Shown: positions 41,696 through 54,495, counted from the stretch's first letter. The stretch is 64,000 nt of DNA from Bullera alba (GCA_001600095.1 BCIX01000004.1:1058586-1122585); one strand, 5' to 3'. A program made the numbers and translations. The notes: generated by a model not told the origin, from the sequence alone.

Positions 41696-44600
41696 TCACT
41701 TGGATCCCGCGAGGACTTTGGACAATAGCTCCTCCATCCTGAGTTGAGACTCTCTCACTTGTCCTAGCTCCCTCTTCAACGCGTCGACCTCATCCTGTCC
41801 AGCTTGCGACATCTCCGGGCCATGGTCGTCCCGACGAGCTTTCCTCTTCTTCTGCTTTTTGGACATGGCCGATGGTCGACCAGCCTTTGGACCGAACGCC
41901 TTGGCGAGTGGGCTATCTAGCGCGTTGCCTGTATCCGAGCTATCGCTGCTGTCGGTATTTGCGCTCTGCAAATTCTTGCTCGGGCGCTGAGGCGAGGCCG
42001 AGGGTGATACAGCCACTCTGGATGCCTTCTTCCCGCCCAGTCCTTCGGGCAAAACAGTCGTGCCAGGTCCCGCCTCGAAGACAGAGGAGATCAAGAGCTC
42101 GGTACCTCCGCCCAGGAACGAACTGATCGTAGTAAGCGATAGTCTCTGAAGCAACCTTGTGCAACTCACTCGAACATGCTCGGCCGCTGGACGTGGTTCG
42201 TGCCGCCCAGTTGGATCTGTCTCTTGGACCTGTACTGCCATCGCTCATATCCGGAGATAGCCAGCAAGAACGGGAAGCCCTATACAGAATCAACACGGGT
42301 CTTCATCGGCTCAGGTCGATGCTCACGGTGAGCCGAATGCCAAACACGTTGATCCGGTGAAGCGTCCTCGGACTCGCTACCCAGCTTAGCGGAGTAAGTA
42401 CGATGAAAGCAACGAGGTTGAGCGGTGGCAGGTATGAGAACACGGCGTCGGACTTGACTCCTTCGACCGTCTTCACGACACGCTGGAAGAGGTGCTGCGG
42501 GCGCCAAATGAGCACTGTACTGTCGCGGGGGATTGTTGAATACTCACCTCCTCTTGAGCATTGGCGTTGATGACTGCAAACTCGTTGGAGAGAATCGAGA
42601 TGAGGATGGTGATGAGCAGTGTGTTGCAAAGTGCGCTACCTACGTCGTCAACACCGGACCAAAAAGAGTGATAACAGATTCTCACGCGTAGGAGATCAGG
42701 ATGATAGGCCCAAATATGGGATGGAACGATTCGCTGGCGGAGAAGCCTGCCAACAAGGTTAGTGAAGATCGCCGAGAGCGACTCGGGAACGCACCAAGGT
42801 AGGATGACCCGAACTGGAGAAGAGTTAGCCCACTTCCTGATCTATTGATACTACGGACGTACCCATATTTGACTATAACATGATTGTCAGCACAAAGCCG
42901 AGGCCTCCCATGAGACAAGTCACTCACAGCATCAACCATGTGATCTGTCGTACTGTCCATGTGCCCCTCCCTAAGGTCCACAAGCAGAAACAGATACCGC
43001 TAAATGCGAGGACTATGCGAATATGATCAGCCATGCTCAAGTCGTCGGATACGCCTATACTCACTGACTAGACCCATGAATCCGACGAATCTGGCGATCA
43101 TCGACTTGAGCGCTAAAATCACCACATTGTCCTTGATGAGGAAGAAGACCAGCCGGGGGAACAGTATACAAGCGCCACAAGCCAGAATGTCGAATCCCAA
43201 ATCCGAAGTCGGCTCTGAATGTGAAGAAAGGCCGATGATCCGCAAGATGAGGTATAGCAGAAAGACGACGATCTGAAAAGCGGATCAGCTATGATACGAT
43301 AGCATGACCTTGACACCTACGTAGGCTAGGTCGAAGACGTTCCAGGTCTGGCTGATCAGCGTTCTATCCTGCCACCTTCGTTACGTACATTGGCGGAATA
43401 AACTGGTGAGGTGTAAGCAGACATTCCAAGAAGGTAGGTTTTGGGAAATTAGGCTCACCTGTCCAGCCGTGTTCCTTCGAGGCGGCAAACTCATCCAGCA
43501 TGAAGCCGGCGGTAAAGATAATGAAGACGATCTCAACGGCATTAGGATGGTGCAGGTTTTTGACTGTGTCGATCGCTCAGCTCAAATGCAGCGCCTGAGC
43601 CAGCCGAGTGCTCCCACTCACAAGACAATGTCGCGATGAACAGCACAAGGAGGATGGCGAAACTGGTAAACTCGAGCCATTTGCGCCATTTCGGCACCCT
43701 CAACCTGGTGTGATCGAGCCATCCTGCCTCAAAGGGATTGTACTGATACACCTCGGCGAGGCTCTCATCCGAGATGACCGGTTTTGGCGCCGGTGGACGG
43801 TGTAGCGATGAATGGGATGGCTGTCTCCGAGATCGAGTCCTCTCGGATATGTACGAGTCGGAGATAAGGGAGTTTGGCGAAGAAGGCGAGTAGATCAGAT
43901 GGCCAATGTAGATTTCGTGCACGAGATGCTGTATCACCGGTAGAGAGAGAAAGTGCTTTGCCGAGGAGACAATAGCAAGCTGGGAGAATCAGTGCCGTGA
44001 TCGGACCTGCCGGGCTCACCTCCAAAGCACTACTTCTCGTCTCTTCCACATCCTCCCGGTCGTCCCCCATGCCCTGCCAGACGTTCTCTGGAGCTCCGCC
44101 AAATGCGCAGAAACCTCGAACTAGCTCGCCAGTGAGCTCGGCATCATCCTCCACCCTTGGATATTTCCGAAGAAACTTCACTGGTACGCCTCATCAGCAG
44201 AACTCCTGTGCCCCTCGCATGGCTACTCACTCGCTAGGAGCTCGCAGAACGCAGCCCGAGTGGATTGTAGGGGCGCAGAACTTAGATCTGCATCTGCCAG
44301 TGTCATAAATTGCATACTGTAGTCTGTCAGAGACAGCTCAAAGCTTGAATATGGTGAGGGTTGGACATACCGATTAGCCATCAAAGCGTACAGCACCGCA
44401 CCGAGGCATGGCTGAGTACCAGTTGACGAGCGCAGACCGCTCTCCCCTCCATCTGCACCATTGCTCTTCGGAACACCGAGGAAGCTAGGTTTGCTATGAC
44501 CCTCTGCCTTCTCATCGGTTTTGGGTAGTAGGTGCGCAACGGTAGGCCGGACGAGGGTGTAGTTGACAGTGGGCGAGTTGAGCTGTTCCCATGTCAACGA

Positions 44601-44711
44601 GGTGTCCACGGCTGAAGTGACGATAGCGTGGATCTCATGAATAAGAGAGAACACTGAGGAAATGTCCATCTCGGTCAACGAGGTGTGAGATGTCGCTCTG
44701 ACTGAGGACAT
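41696..44711 (-). CDS. TRP/YVC1-like cation channel
   Basis: Large multi-exon gene (about ten introns) for a polytopic membrane protein resembling the fungal vacuolar TRP channel Yvc1, which releases Ca2+ from the vacuole. The N-terminal soluble region holds MDISSVFSLIHEIHAIVTSAVD, NYTLVRPTVAHLLP and AVLYALMANR, the latter resembling the conserved fungal TRP-like RPTVYALL-type block. Later exons carry several hydrophobic segments, such as WLEFTSFAILLVLFIATLS, IVVFLLYLILRIIG, ALKSMIARFVGFMGL and NTLLITILISILSNEFAVINANAQEE, with NPFEAGWLDHTRL before the first. The cytosolic C terminus is Lys-rich and coiled (MSKKQKKRKARRDD, VDALKRELGQVRESQLRMEELLSKV). The start MSSVRATSHTS is the first good ATG. 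Confidence 0.8.
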
Positions 44712-45148
44712 TGACAACTCAGTACCCGGCTTAGAAAGTTGTCCTAAAGTCAAGACATGATGGAGTCGGCCATGGACCGCTTCACGCGTCCCACCGGAGC
44801 CCCACGAGACTATCAGCTCACCAAAGTAGTGACGTGGCAAAAGCCTTCAGGCGGTTACTGCGGTTTTACGTAAACCCGCTTGGCCCCGGTCCACCCTGAG
44901 GCACCATACAAGCATCATCGACCCGGTGGTCTTAGACGTCTTCAGAGTACTGTACCAGGGTTACGAACCTTGGCAAGGGCGTGAACCTCATCACAATCAT
45001 CCACATCCACAAACAGCATGGGCGGAGGACGCTAGATAGATCATCACTTCCAAAGCGACTCGCGAACGACCTCTGAAAATCACCTACAGCTCGCGCTTCC
45101 GCACACAATCTCAACCGCACGACGAACCGAGAAATAAGTGTTTCAAAC
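44712..45148. promoter_or_regulatory. Bidirectional promoter, channel / NAK kinase
   Basis: 437 bp between divergent start codons. No strong motif was picked out. Confidence 0.5.
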
Positions 45149-48100
45149 ATGTACCAATCCGCATTCACCCAGTCCCCGCCTCAAGCGCCTTATATCGCTT
45201 CAACATCTCCGCCCGTCATGGCGAGCAACGCGTATAGAGCTTCGCCTGTGCCTGCTGGAGCTTACCAGTCCATGTCACCGCCTCCGCCGGTCAACGGAGC
45301 AGGATACCCCGTCGCTCCGCGATACAGCAACTATGCGCCTCCCTCCAGCTCCAGTCGGTCCCCTGCAGCAGGGTACGCTCCTCCCAATCGCTATTCAAGC
45401 CCCATGCCTCCCCGGGCTCCAGCGAATGGCGGCGGCGCTCGAGGTGGTTATGGACAGAGCAGTGGTGCTCCGGCACATCCGTCGGGATTACCCCCAGCAA
45501 AGCACAAGGGTACCCTAGCTCCAGGGCAACTAGTCAAAGTCGGCGACCATCAAGTCAAGATCGAGAGATATCTCTCGGAAGGTGGCTATGCCCATGTCTA
45601 CTTGACATCGTCAGAGGCGCCCATCTATCCACCCACAACGCAGGAGAAGAAGGGCAGATGGGGAGAGCGGGGGTATACCCAGCATTGCTTGAAGCGGATC
45701 GCTTTCGAAGACGAGTCGGTCTGGGCGGATGTCAGGAAGGAGATCGAGGTCATGGTGAGCTGGCCTCCCTTGATATTGAGGCTACGACTGATCAGTGATA
45801 CAGAAAGCGCTGCCCGCGAGCCCTTACCTCACTCAGTATCTGGGTTCTGCTCGTTCGCGCCTGCCAAAAGGCGGATACGAGGTGTTCATCCTTATGGAGT
45901 TCTGCTCAGGTACGCCAGCCCATAAGCCTGTGGACTGTCGCTAACCATTATCACAGGCGGAGGTATCATCGACTTGTTGAACAAACGCTTGAGGGATCGC
46001 TTGCAGGAGATTGAGATCCTGAACATCTTCACCGATATCTGCGAGGTAGGCGGGACCCGCTCTAGATTGCGTTCAGCGCTGATGGTCAATAGGCTGTCGC
46101 GGCTATGCACGCACTGCCGCGGCCGCTGCTACATCGTGATCTCAAGGTTAGTGACCGTGATTGAGTCCAGGCTGACGATTGGACAGATTGAGAATGTCCT
46201 TTCTGCACCTTCCGGATCTGCACCATCGCCTAATCGACCTACACCGTTAACTTTCAAACTTTGCGATTTCGGTTCGACCACCTTTCCGGCAGCATCTCCC
46301 CCGTCTACGAAGCTCGAGTCGGATGCCCTCGCCCTGGATCTGCAGAAGAACACTACGCTTCAGTACCGGAGTCCGGAGATGGTCGAGCCGATGCTAGGGT
46401 GGGCAGTTGGATTGCCCAGTGGTGAGTCGGAAACAGACGAGTGGGTCCTGAAGCTGATGAACAATGGTTAGATGTATGGGCATTGGGAGTTCTGCTCTAC
46501 AAGTTGTGCTATTACACCACGCCGTTTGAGGAGCACGGAACTTTGGCCATAGTCAATGCGAAGTATACGTTTCCTCAGTTCCCAGTCTACTCGCCAAGGC
46601 TGCAACATCTCATAGGTGAGTCGCGCAGTCATCGCACTGCGCTGACCAGTCCTAGCTGCCATGCTTGTCGAACAACCGCACCGGCGACCATCGGTCTTTG
46701 AGATCCTGAAGCAAGCGCACGAGATGAGCGGCACGCGGTCCGAGATCGACTACGTGAGTCGGGCTCCAGTACATCGCATTACAGTACTGACCATCCCTGA
46801 AGCCTACACAATCGCGATCCTTCGGTACCGCGCCCACGCCCCAGCAGTCGAGCTCTAGCATGTCGAACGGAAGTACCAATCTGCTCGACTTTACGTCTCC
46901 AACACCAAGCACCTCGTCTGTTCCCAGCACTCAAGCCTCCCTGGCGTCCAGTGTCCAGCCCCAGCGACGAGGTAGACCGGGTCGGGAGCCAAGTAAGACC
47001 TCAATACCGCAGCTCACCCAATCGTCCCCGACTCCGCCTATGCCCGTTCCTCCAGCGGTATTCGGTCAAGCACCCACGTCGAGGTTCCAAAACAACTTCC
47101 AAGCGCCTCAGCAGCCGGCAAAACCTGCAGCGCTGCAAGTCACTGGGGAGCAGCCCAAGCAGAAACCGCCCACAGCTCCGAAACCCTCTGGCAGCATTGA
47201 CGCCTTTGGCGTGCCCTCAAGCAAAGCCCCACAGAAATCACCATCGGGATTCGGAGACTCGTTCGGCATGGCACCATCTACTTCAGGTCGATTCGGGGTG
47301 AACCTGAAGACCACGTCGTCCAATTCTGGCTTCAGCGATTCCTTCAGTAACCGACCCACCAGCGCGAGGTACCAGTCCACCAGTTCCGTCACGTCGACTT
47401 CGACTGTGGCATCGGATCAACTTCCCATTACGTTCGGTTCTGGCAGAACGACCTCGCCGACAAAGATGTCCTCGTCGGGATCTAGGAAATCGCCAGCGCC
47501 TAGCTCGTCCATCCCTGAAGGGGAGCTCAGCTTCGAGACGCGGTTCCCTTCGCTCGAAACACTCTCATCGAACGATACGTATGCCGCTTCGATCTCGAGC
47601 CAGGATACGAACCGACCCAAGTCGTCGATGCAGGATCGACAGCAGATCCCCTCTCGTCCCCCCTCGGCCCAGCCGCAGAATCTGATCTCGCCGGTGACTT
47701 CACCCCCAGTGGCAGTCGCACCTCCGAACGTACGGAAAGCATCAATGATGGGTAATATGACCGGAGGCGATCTCGGCTCTGCTGCCAGTCATCACGGTAT
47801 CAAAGAGAGCGGATCAGGACTTCCACCTCAATCGAGGAGTACGCATGTCACGGGAACAGCGTTCAAGAGCAGTAATAGCGACACTCTGTCGCCCCCACCT
47901 AACGCATCCACGCCGAGGGACGACAAGAACGACTACTTTGCCAGCAACGGCTATCGCAGAGCTGTATCCCCCGGCAGTGCACACAGTAGTCTTGGCCGAT
48001 CGCCAATACCGGAAGACCTCATCACGGGCAGTATGAACGAGAGCATGGGTGATACTGTTGGATTACTACGCCCCAGTATCTCCAGCAGACCCTCCGCTGC

Positions 48101-49250
48101 GTCCATCAGGTCGACGGGCCAAAGACCCAATATGGCCTCGAGGCCCAGTACGAGTGGTAGCGCGCAGGCCGTCCCCCAGTCTGGCCACTCGCGCGGTCTG
48201 CTACCCGAGCTCAAGTCGACAAAGCCGAGCTCAAACTTTGAATCAGAGTCTTGGTCGCCATTGGAGAAGATGCGCTTCTCGGATAGATCCACCTCCAGGC
48301 CGGGCGACAAGGTCCAACCAGATTCGAGTGACGAGGATGCCGGACCGGAAGATGCCTCGGGTCGCCGGAGACACATCTCCCCGAGCAGGTCCCCGGCGGA
48401 GGATAAGGCCGGTGTCAAGGAGTCGAAATACCCCTTGCCAACGAAATCGATGACGTCGCCAGCCATGCCTTCAGCCGGTTTCAGCGATAGCAGCTCTTCC
48501 TTGAGACTCAAGACTGGGGCGGAACCTCGGACTCGACCAGTATCGATGTTTGCCAGTTCCTCCTCGAGGTCTTTCCTCACATCACCGGGCTCCGCAAACG
48601 ACATTTCCAACATGTCCAAAACGCCAGAGGATCGGGTCAGCCGGCCCACACACGTCAGGAAAGGTAGCATCAACGACATTGTCTCGAGGTATGAGAGTCT
48701 GAGCGTATCGCCCAAGAATCCCGACACCGCTTTGCCAGGCGGTTCGGACGATCGCAAGGAGAGGACGGCCGGAGGACTGGCCAGGAAGCCATCGGTCGCT
48801 GCGAAACCGCCCACACTCAAGAAACCCACGATGGACGGGGCCTCAGTGGCCAAGAGCAATGACGCGCTGCAAAACCCCATCAGCCCAGTCAAGGAGCGCC
48901 CGGCAAAGCCAGCCAAACCGGACGTGATCAAGCCCCAAGCTGTGCGTTATGGCCAAGGACCCACCCCGGTCGCATACTCGAAATCGTCTTCTGGTCGATC
49001 GTTCCCTGTAACAAAAGGACCTCCACCGTCAATTACCCCAAAGCCCAGCCATGTTAGCCAGGCCCAGGAAAAGCCCATACCGACAAATTCGACCTCTAAT
49101 GGCATCGACGGCAAGCTCGCCAATGCCAATGCTAGCAGCCGGAGTAGTCCGGAAAAGCAGCAGTCTGTGAATTCGCTCATTGCGAGGTGGAACCAAGGTC
49201 AAGTGGAGAGTTCGAAACCGCCTGCCAAGCGCGGCGGTGGGTATATCTAG
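45149..49250 (+). CDS. NAK-family Ser/Thr protein kinase (Ark1/Prk1/AAK1-like)
   Basis: 1259 aa in eight exons (45149-45754, 45804-45909, 45957-46045, 46093-46146, 46187-46421, 46472-46615, 46656-46753, 46803-49250). A Pro/Ser/Tyr-rich head precedes the kinase domain: glycine loop [11 protein letters not shown], catalytic Lys in [22 protein letters not shown], the HRDLKIENVL catalytic loop, [21 protein letters not shown], and [23 protein letters not shown]. These are NAK-family hallmarks; relatives phosphorylate endocytic coat proteins and control actin patches. The remaining 800 residues are disordered with many Pro/Ser/SPxP stretches, and end [26 protein letters not shown]. Intron phases were checked at each junction. 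It converges on the cupin gene. Confidence 0.92.
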
Positions 49251-49343
49251 CCAAGTGGTGCTTGTTGTAGCACGAATCCAATGCCAATGCATTTTGATAT
49301 CCTGTACCCCACTCCTAGTCCCTCTGACATCCTCTTCCGTAGA

Positions 49344-49907
49344 CTAGAAGTCGACTTCTGGCAGTGTCTTTCCGCTAGAGGGCACTGTTACAGGTTCCGC
49401 CGCCACAATGACCGTCACCCATCTAGCCCCCTCTGGACCTGATTCCCAAGCGTGTATCGTCCCATTCTGCACCACCACCTCGCCCGGCTTGACCTCTGTC
49501 CTGATTTCCCTCCCGGATCCATCTTCGGCAGGAGTGATGAGATAGGCAGTGCCCTTCAATATGACATTATAGTCTTTCGAGTGTGTGCGGTGGTAGTCCA
49601 CCCTGAAGTTCGGCGCGAGATCCGTCACCATGCCATTAACGCCGTCCTTGTACACGACGCCCTTTACGCGGTCGGTCGAGTCGAGTATGTCCTGCTGGGA
49701 GATCGAGTGCGGGGTGACGTTGGGGATATTGTGCGAGAAGAATGGAGAGAGGTGCGCTTGACCGTTCAGGACGGGCTGGAGGGTGATGGACCGATCGTCG
49801 AGGTGAACTCGACTGCCGTCCGTGTCGGATTCCGGGTGGGAGGTGATGATTCGTCGAAAGTCCCCAAAGGTAGAACTTCGGTTCGGGTCGGTAGAAGAAG
49901 AGCTCAT
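49344..49907 (-). CDS. Cupin-domain protein
   Basis: Single-exon protein of 187 aa with a small beta-barrel (cupin_2) fold. The barrel shows the usual spacing: NFRVDYHRTHSKDYNVILKGTAYLI (first motif; histidines H and acidic D near the metal site, with the classic H-x-H-x3-E-x6-G only partly kept as HRTHSKDYNVILKG), EVKPGEVVVQNGTIHAWES (second motif with the final His) and RWVTVIVAAEPV. Such proteins are varied: dioxygenases, isomerases, or storage-like proteins. Substrate unknown. The upstream frame is open without a better ATG, so MSSSSTDPNRSS was chosen. Confidence 0.8.
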   Translation of the reverse strand: MSSSSTDPNRSSTFGDFRRIITSHPESDTDGSRVHLDDRSITLQPVLNGQAHLSPFFSHNIPNVTPHSISQQDILDSTDRVKGVVYKDGVNGMVTDLAPNFRVDYHRTHSKDYNVILKGTAYLITPAEDGSGREIRTEVKPGEVVVQNGTIHAWESGPEGARWVTVIVAAEPVTVPSSGKTLPEVDF

Positions 49908-50523
49908 GTCGGCGGCAGAGGGTCTTAGGGTGGCTGCTGGGGGGGACGATGAGGTGACTGATGAGATGATATGTTGGGAAGCTTGCTTATAGCTCGTAGA
50001 TTGGCCGTAGATAGCACGGTGCAGGCAGAAGATACGGTGAACCGGTGCGCGGTGTTGCCGGTGTTGAATTAGTCCGAAATCCGGTCGGCGACCTGCCCGG
50101 CGGTGAGCTCCTCGCCAGCCTGTCCTGCTCGGGGCTATATGTATAGCAAGCATGGACGCTCCTCCTCTGTGAGACGGTCATCATTGTACATGCTACTCGA
50201 TAGGTTGTCTGCCGGATCGATGGTCTATAGGGGCGGATCCTGTCCGTCTCTCGCAATCTGTACTCTAGGACGGTAGTTCCTCTTGAACATTAAGCTGCGA
50301 TCCTCTCCTCGACCGATACCGAAGGCCAGCTCCACCTTGTTTCCCGGGGGGATACCTTATGAGTTGGGAGTCGTGCTGAAAGTCCTTTCTGTTGCCCAAG
50401 ACCCCGCTGATTGGCCTGCGGACTTTGCTAATGTTGTTCGCGAGACAAGTTGCTCCGAAAATCGCAACGCCACTGCTCCGCCGTCAACCTCCAACAGCAC
50501 CATGACTGTATATCCCTTGCCTT
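49908..50523. other. Intergenic region
   Basis: 616 bp between the cupin start and the DUF4385 stop. It holds the cupin promoter; a TATA-like TATATGTATAG is at about 50136-50147 (upstream of cupin, minus sense). Plus-strand frames there are shadows of the DUF4385 3' end or lack content. Confidence 0.4.
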
Positions 50524-51259
50524 CTACTTCGACGACCCTTGTCCAGCAGCATCCCCTGCCTCGTCTCCATCCACTATCACCCGCTTCTCCTTTGGCATAG
50601 ACACCTTTCCACCTCCCCATTCGGTCCATAGGCGGAGGTACACCTCGTCCTCCCAGCACTTGCGCTCATAATCCTCGAACACCGACGCTCCCTTCAGCTT
50701 CTCCTCGTCGTATACCTCTCCTGTGCGCTTCATCTCCACTCTCCCACCTCCACCATCGTCTTTACTGCCGTTCTTGCTTTTGTACTTTTTGCCTCCCGGT
50801 CGGAGGGCGTATCGCAACGATCTGGTGCGACCCATCTGGATAAACTTGCGGGCAATGTCCATCCTACTAGCACTCAATGACGACTCCTTCTTGCCTAACA
50901 ACCGTACTAGGGGGACACGAGAGGAGGGGTGGAGGAGGGACTCACCCTACAAAGTCTTCATCTTTGCCATACCCCAAGAACAGCTCCCAAATCTTCTCAG
51001 CGCTGAGTTTCGCCGAGGCTTCATCTTTGAACCGCCAGTACGGTTTGATGCGTTCCGAATATGGCGGTGTGGTGAATACCCCCTGTTCTGTCCTTCTAGC
51101 TGGATAGGAAGAAAGGTCATAGTCGACCTTCTCACTGCCACCGCCGTCGCCGTCGGATGCGGATTGAGCGGGATCTGGAGATCGCTTGGGTGACGATGTG
51201 GAGTCGCGTTTCCGTTTGACGCTCGTACTGGTCGTCCGGGTCGATCTGCGGGGCGGCAT
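50524..51259 (-). CDS. DUF4385 family protein
   Basis: Two coding exons joined by an intron at about 50867-50947 (fwd). A basic head (MPPRRSTRTTSTSVKRKRD) and Ser/Asp-rich linker precede the conserved region: YDLSSYPARRTEQGVFTTPPYSERIKPYWRFKDEASAKLSAEKIWELF, FVGMDIARKFIQMGRTRSLRYALRPGGKKY and KGASVFEDYERKCWEDEVYLRLWTEW. The order V-P-Y-x3-I-x2-Y/HWRF, FVGMDMARKF-Q-MG-TR and EDE-YL-L matches DUF4385, found in bacteria and fungi, as I recall it. Function unknown. A leader intron (51261-51322, GTATGT donor) ends 1 nt before the ATG. Confidence 0.82.
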
Positions 51260-51683
51260 ACTGCCAAAGCCGAGGCGAAGTGTGGTTGAGATTGCGGGTC
51301 GGATGAGGGATCGACTACATACCTGCATTCAGCGTATTGAGGTCGAATGATGACCTGGACGACATCTCGAAATGAGGATGACGAGGTGATCGACCTCCAC
51401 TCGATCGACTCATGGCCGGGTTCGTCACCGATGAAAACTTCTGCATTGTACTGCCGACTTCGGTAGTTCAGTGATCAGCAAGAACAATGCAGCACTGCAA
51501 CAGTATCGTGGTATCTACATCTGCGTAAAGAGTGCATATATTAAAGAACGATCGTGCCCGGACATCTAATTACTCCAGAGCCTCCCTACAGTCCAACAGG
51601 CTACCTGCCGCGAGTCGTCGTGGCTATACCAGATATCCCACGCTGACCAACCGACCGATTGACCATTCCATCCCAGCGATCTC
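51260..51683. other. Intergenic region
   Basis: 424 bp between two minus-strand genes, holding the DUF4385 5' leader with its intron and the downstream side of the GPI-type gene upstream of it. An ATG frame on the minus strand (MQKFSSVTNP at about 51450) does not splice in frame to DUF4385. Confidence 0.4.
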
Positions 51684-52427
51684 TTAAGCCAACACGCCAA
51701 CGGCGGCGGCGAAAAGACCTCCAAGAGCCAGGACACCTCCAGAGAGCTCTACGTTGCCAAAGGCACCACCGGTGGGCGACGATGCTGGGGCCGAGGCGGA
51801 GCCGGAGGGGGCGGTGCTTGCTGATGAACCGGAAGGCGATGCGCTAAGAGGATTGATGTCAGCAGAATGCAGCGAAGGTCGCTTGGGGAGGCGTTGGACT
51901 CACGAGGCAGAGGCAGAGGCGCTGGCGAGGCAGTCGGTGGTGGAACCGGCCTGAATCACGATTGGAGAGGAGTAGGCATTGTTACCCTGGTTGTCCGTCA
52001 CTCGGATGGTGCTACAAGGCATCAGCTCTGAGATGCCAGTACCGGTATCGCGAAGTTGGGCTTACATGTTGGTAGAGGCGGGTAGGTTGACAGGGCTCCA
52101 GACGGCAGGGGAAGACTGCGCGTTGTCCAAGTTCTCAATCTACGCACAAAAGACGCGTCAGACGAAACCTTGGGTGACGATGGGGGAACTTACAGCAGCG
52201 GCGGATGCTTGGCCGGCTGGCAGGATGGAGAGGAAGTATGGACCACCGGAACCGCCGTTGAAGACGATCTGGGCGGGTTGACACGCGATCAAAGAGGCCT
52301 ACGACGCGACAATCAACATTGGCCACACGAACACCCGGGGGTGACTCACTGGAGTCTCGACTCGGAATTGAGCGTTGACGGCGGCGACGAGAGCGGCCCC
52401 GACGGTGAGTTTGATGAAGCTGAGCAT
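51684..52427 (-). CDS. Secreted GPI-anchored-type protein, Kre9/Knh1-like N-terminal domain
   Basis: Five short exons. The signal peptide MLSFIKLTVGAALVAAVNAQ is followed by a beta-rich domain (FRVETPASLIACQPAQIVFNGG, GPYFLSILPAGQASAAA, IENLDNAQSSPAVWSPVNLPAS, IRVTDNQGNNAYSSPIVIQAGS-TTDC). This layout, with a few Cys and a VTDSxG-like turn, is typical of fungal wall proteins with an Ig-like Kre9/Knh1 N-terminal domain. A short Ser/Ala repeat (ASASASASPSGSSAS) and hydrophobic end (GGVLALGGLFAAAVGVLA) fit GPI attachment. Probable cell-wall surface protein; role in beta-glucan assembly is only an analogy. Confidence 0.83.
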
Positions 52428-53082
52428 TGTGACAGGTGGACGGTGGGTTCAGAGATGAGTATAATTGTAGAGGGTGATGAGAATGGATGAAGGTGTTGAT
52501 GTTGATGAGGATTGAAAGGGATGCGATGGCTTTTTCAATCCACCGGACAAAGGAAACTTTGATACGGGCGTGTAACGTGTTCGAGGCTAAGCCGCGCCGA
52601 GGACTCTCCCCACTCGTCTATCCCGCTGATGCATACTCTGTCCCTGTGGGCCTCCCGCCGTGCCCCTTTGACAGACACTGCTATTCCCGATCGCAATTGT
52701 GAACGCGTCAGTGGGACGCGTCTCGAGCAAAGCCGCGGGAGCGAAAAAGGAGGAAATTGCCGTGCTGCCAAGACGCACAGCAAATAGAGTGCCGTGTTTG
52801 TCCAATGTCTGGTGTGTCTGTGAGTCTGTCTGCCTTGCGTTGGTCTCGCTAGGTCTCGCTGCACAACTCCTGCTTTGGCGAACGACACAACACTACTGCT
52901 CAGCGCTCAGTCCCGGGATGTAGAGCTGGACCACACGAGTCGTCTCAGAGTCGGTGACTGTCGCAGCTGAACAGAGCGACTGATACGTTGAGCTGACACT
53001 GGCTCACACTTCAGCACACTCCAAGTCTCCAACCCGCAAGTCTCGACCTCACGGCGGGACGGCTTTCGAGCACCAATCCACC
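52428..53082. other. Divergent intergenic region
   Basis: 655 bp between the GPI-type gene and the next plus-strand start. It has short repeats of GATGA/TGTTGATG near 52485-52510 (5' leader of the GPI gene). No gene is supported. Confidence 0.4.
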
Positions 53083-53691
53083 ATGGGAATGAGCCGAGGC
53101 TTTGACGTCGCTAGGAACCTGACAAAGGAGGATCAAGCCGCCTACGACGAGGTCATCAACGACGTCAGGCAAGCATTCAAAAACGACAAATACGTCTTCT
53201 TCGGCCCCAGGGGTTTCTCAATCCTCCAAGGCGAGATCCCGTCGATGCCATATGATTGTACCCTGTTCCGACGATTCGACTCCAAGTATTCCGGGCACTA
53301 TGCCGCAAACGTGGAATTCTATATCGACAAGGTGCAGGCGATATTCACCCAACACATGGGGGACAATATGGCGTATCATTGGGACGAGGCCATTGACGAC
53401 GGGTTCTACCTAAACGACACATTATTGGATGAGGACACTGTTGACGAGCAGAGTGGTGTTAGGGATCCACGAACGGTCCGGGGCAGGGAGTGGGAATATG
53501 AGACGGGCTATCATCAGACCAGAGCGGACGACATTCCCAAGCACCTCAACGACATGATGGAGCAAGAGGCTGCAGTGCGCTTGAAGGCATATGAGAAGGA
53601 GCTGAACAAGGAGTATGGCGATTATGGCAGTTACTTGTATGATGAGGATGAGTGGTCAGACTGGGACGAGGATCATGCGTACTTCCTGTGA
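53083..53691 (+). CDS. Hypothetical acidic protein, single exon
   Basis: 202 aa with no family that I recognise. It begins MGMSRGFDVARNLTKEDQAAYDEVIND; the first half has some order (YVFFGPRGFSILQGEIPSMPYDC, YSGHYAANVEFYIDKVQAIF) and the second is acidic with aromatic residues, ending EDEWSDWDEDHAYFL. No signal peptide or membrane segment. The start is the first ATG; a second Met follows two codons later. Being one exon with biased acidic coding, it looks like a real but lineage-restricted gene. Confidence 0.6.
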   Translation: MGMSRGFDVARNLTKEDQAAYDEVINDVRQAFKNDKYVFFGPRGFSILQGEIPSMPYDCTLFRRFDSKYSGHYAANVEFYIDKVQAIFTQHMGDNMAYHWDEAIDDGFYLNDTLLDEDTVDEQSGVRDPRTVRGREWEYETGYHQTRADDIPKHLNDMMEQEAAVRLKAYEKELNKEYGDYGSYLYDEDEWSDWDEDHAYFL

Positions 53692-54495
53692 TATAGTCAA
53701 CGCGGCTGGTCTATCCATCCACACAGTCCTTGCCTCGCGATGCTACCGCGCGGCTACCAGAGACAAACAGGCCACTCGTCTACATTCAGAAGCCGATACG
53801 TCGAGTCCGGTCCATGCTAAGGTCAGAACGCTGCCAAATTCAATGCACTTGTATAGACCCGCTGGGGTGCTATTCTGGGGTGACGGCATGCACCCGAGCA
53901 CGATGCCCCGATATGACGCACGGTTTTCGCTTAACGGCAGCTTTATCTGCCTCCGCGTCACCACCATACGACGTAGAGTTCACTGCCAGGAATCACACAC
54001 TCGTTTGCTCTGGTGTACACGACTTGCCTGTCAATTTTCCACATCCTCACAGTCGACTTCACAGCACGACAGAGATCAAGAAGCTGCAAGAACGACTCGC
54101 TGATCCACGTTTGTGATTCCAGGTACGCAAATGATCTGAACTAGGGCGCTTCGATTCCCCCACCCCACCTTGATCGGAGAATTGCAAAAGAGGGCGAGGC
54201 TCTGAGCCCGGACACACGGTTTGGGATCTTCGCAGCTCGGTGCTTCTCCAACACAATCGACGGGAGTTGTGGTAGATGCTGACGGATCTACTTCTCAGAA
54301 GGACACATACCAAGAGGTCACCTGCTCAAGTTCATACCGGTTCAGACGCGAATATCAAGGACATTCAACTGTGTGAATTCTCATAACTTGGTGCGCGATC
54401 TCTTCCTCGAAGAAGCACTTGCGAAGACGACTAGTACTGACGAGGGCTTGACCACTCCTAGTCTTCTCAGAACCTGTCAATCACCACCGTTCACA
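53692..54495. other. Intergenic region
   Basis: 804 bp without a supported gene. Overlapping open frames in two phases near 53700-54110 show no recognisable content. Presumably 3' UTR and promoter. Confidence 0.4.

Noticed and set aside
51323..51452. Upstream exon adding a Ser/Arg-rich N terminus (MQKFSSVTNP) to the DUF4385 protein
   Set aside because: Joining through the GTATGT...GGCAG intron puts the downstream DUF4385 domain out of frame, so this is treated as a leader exon.
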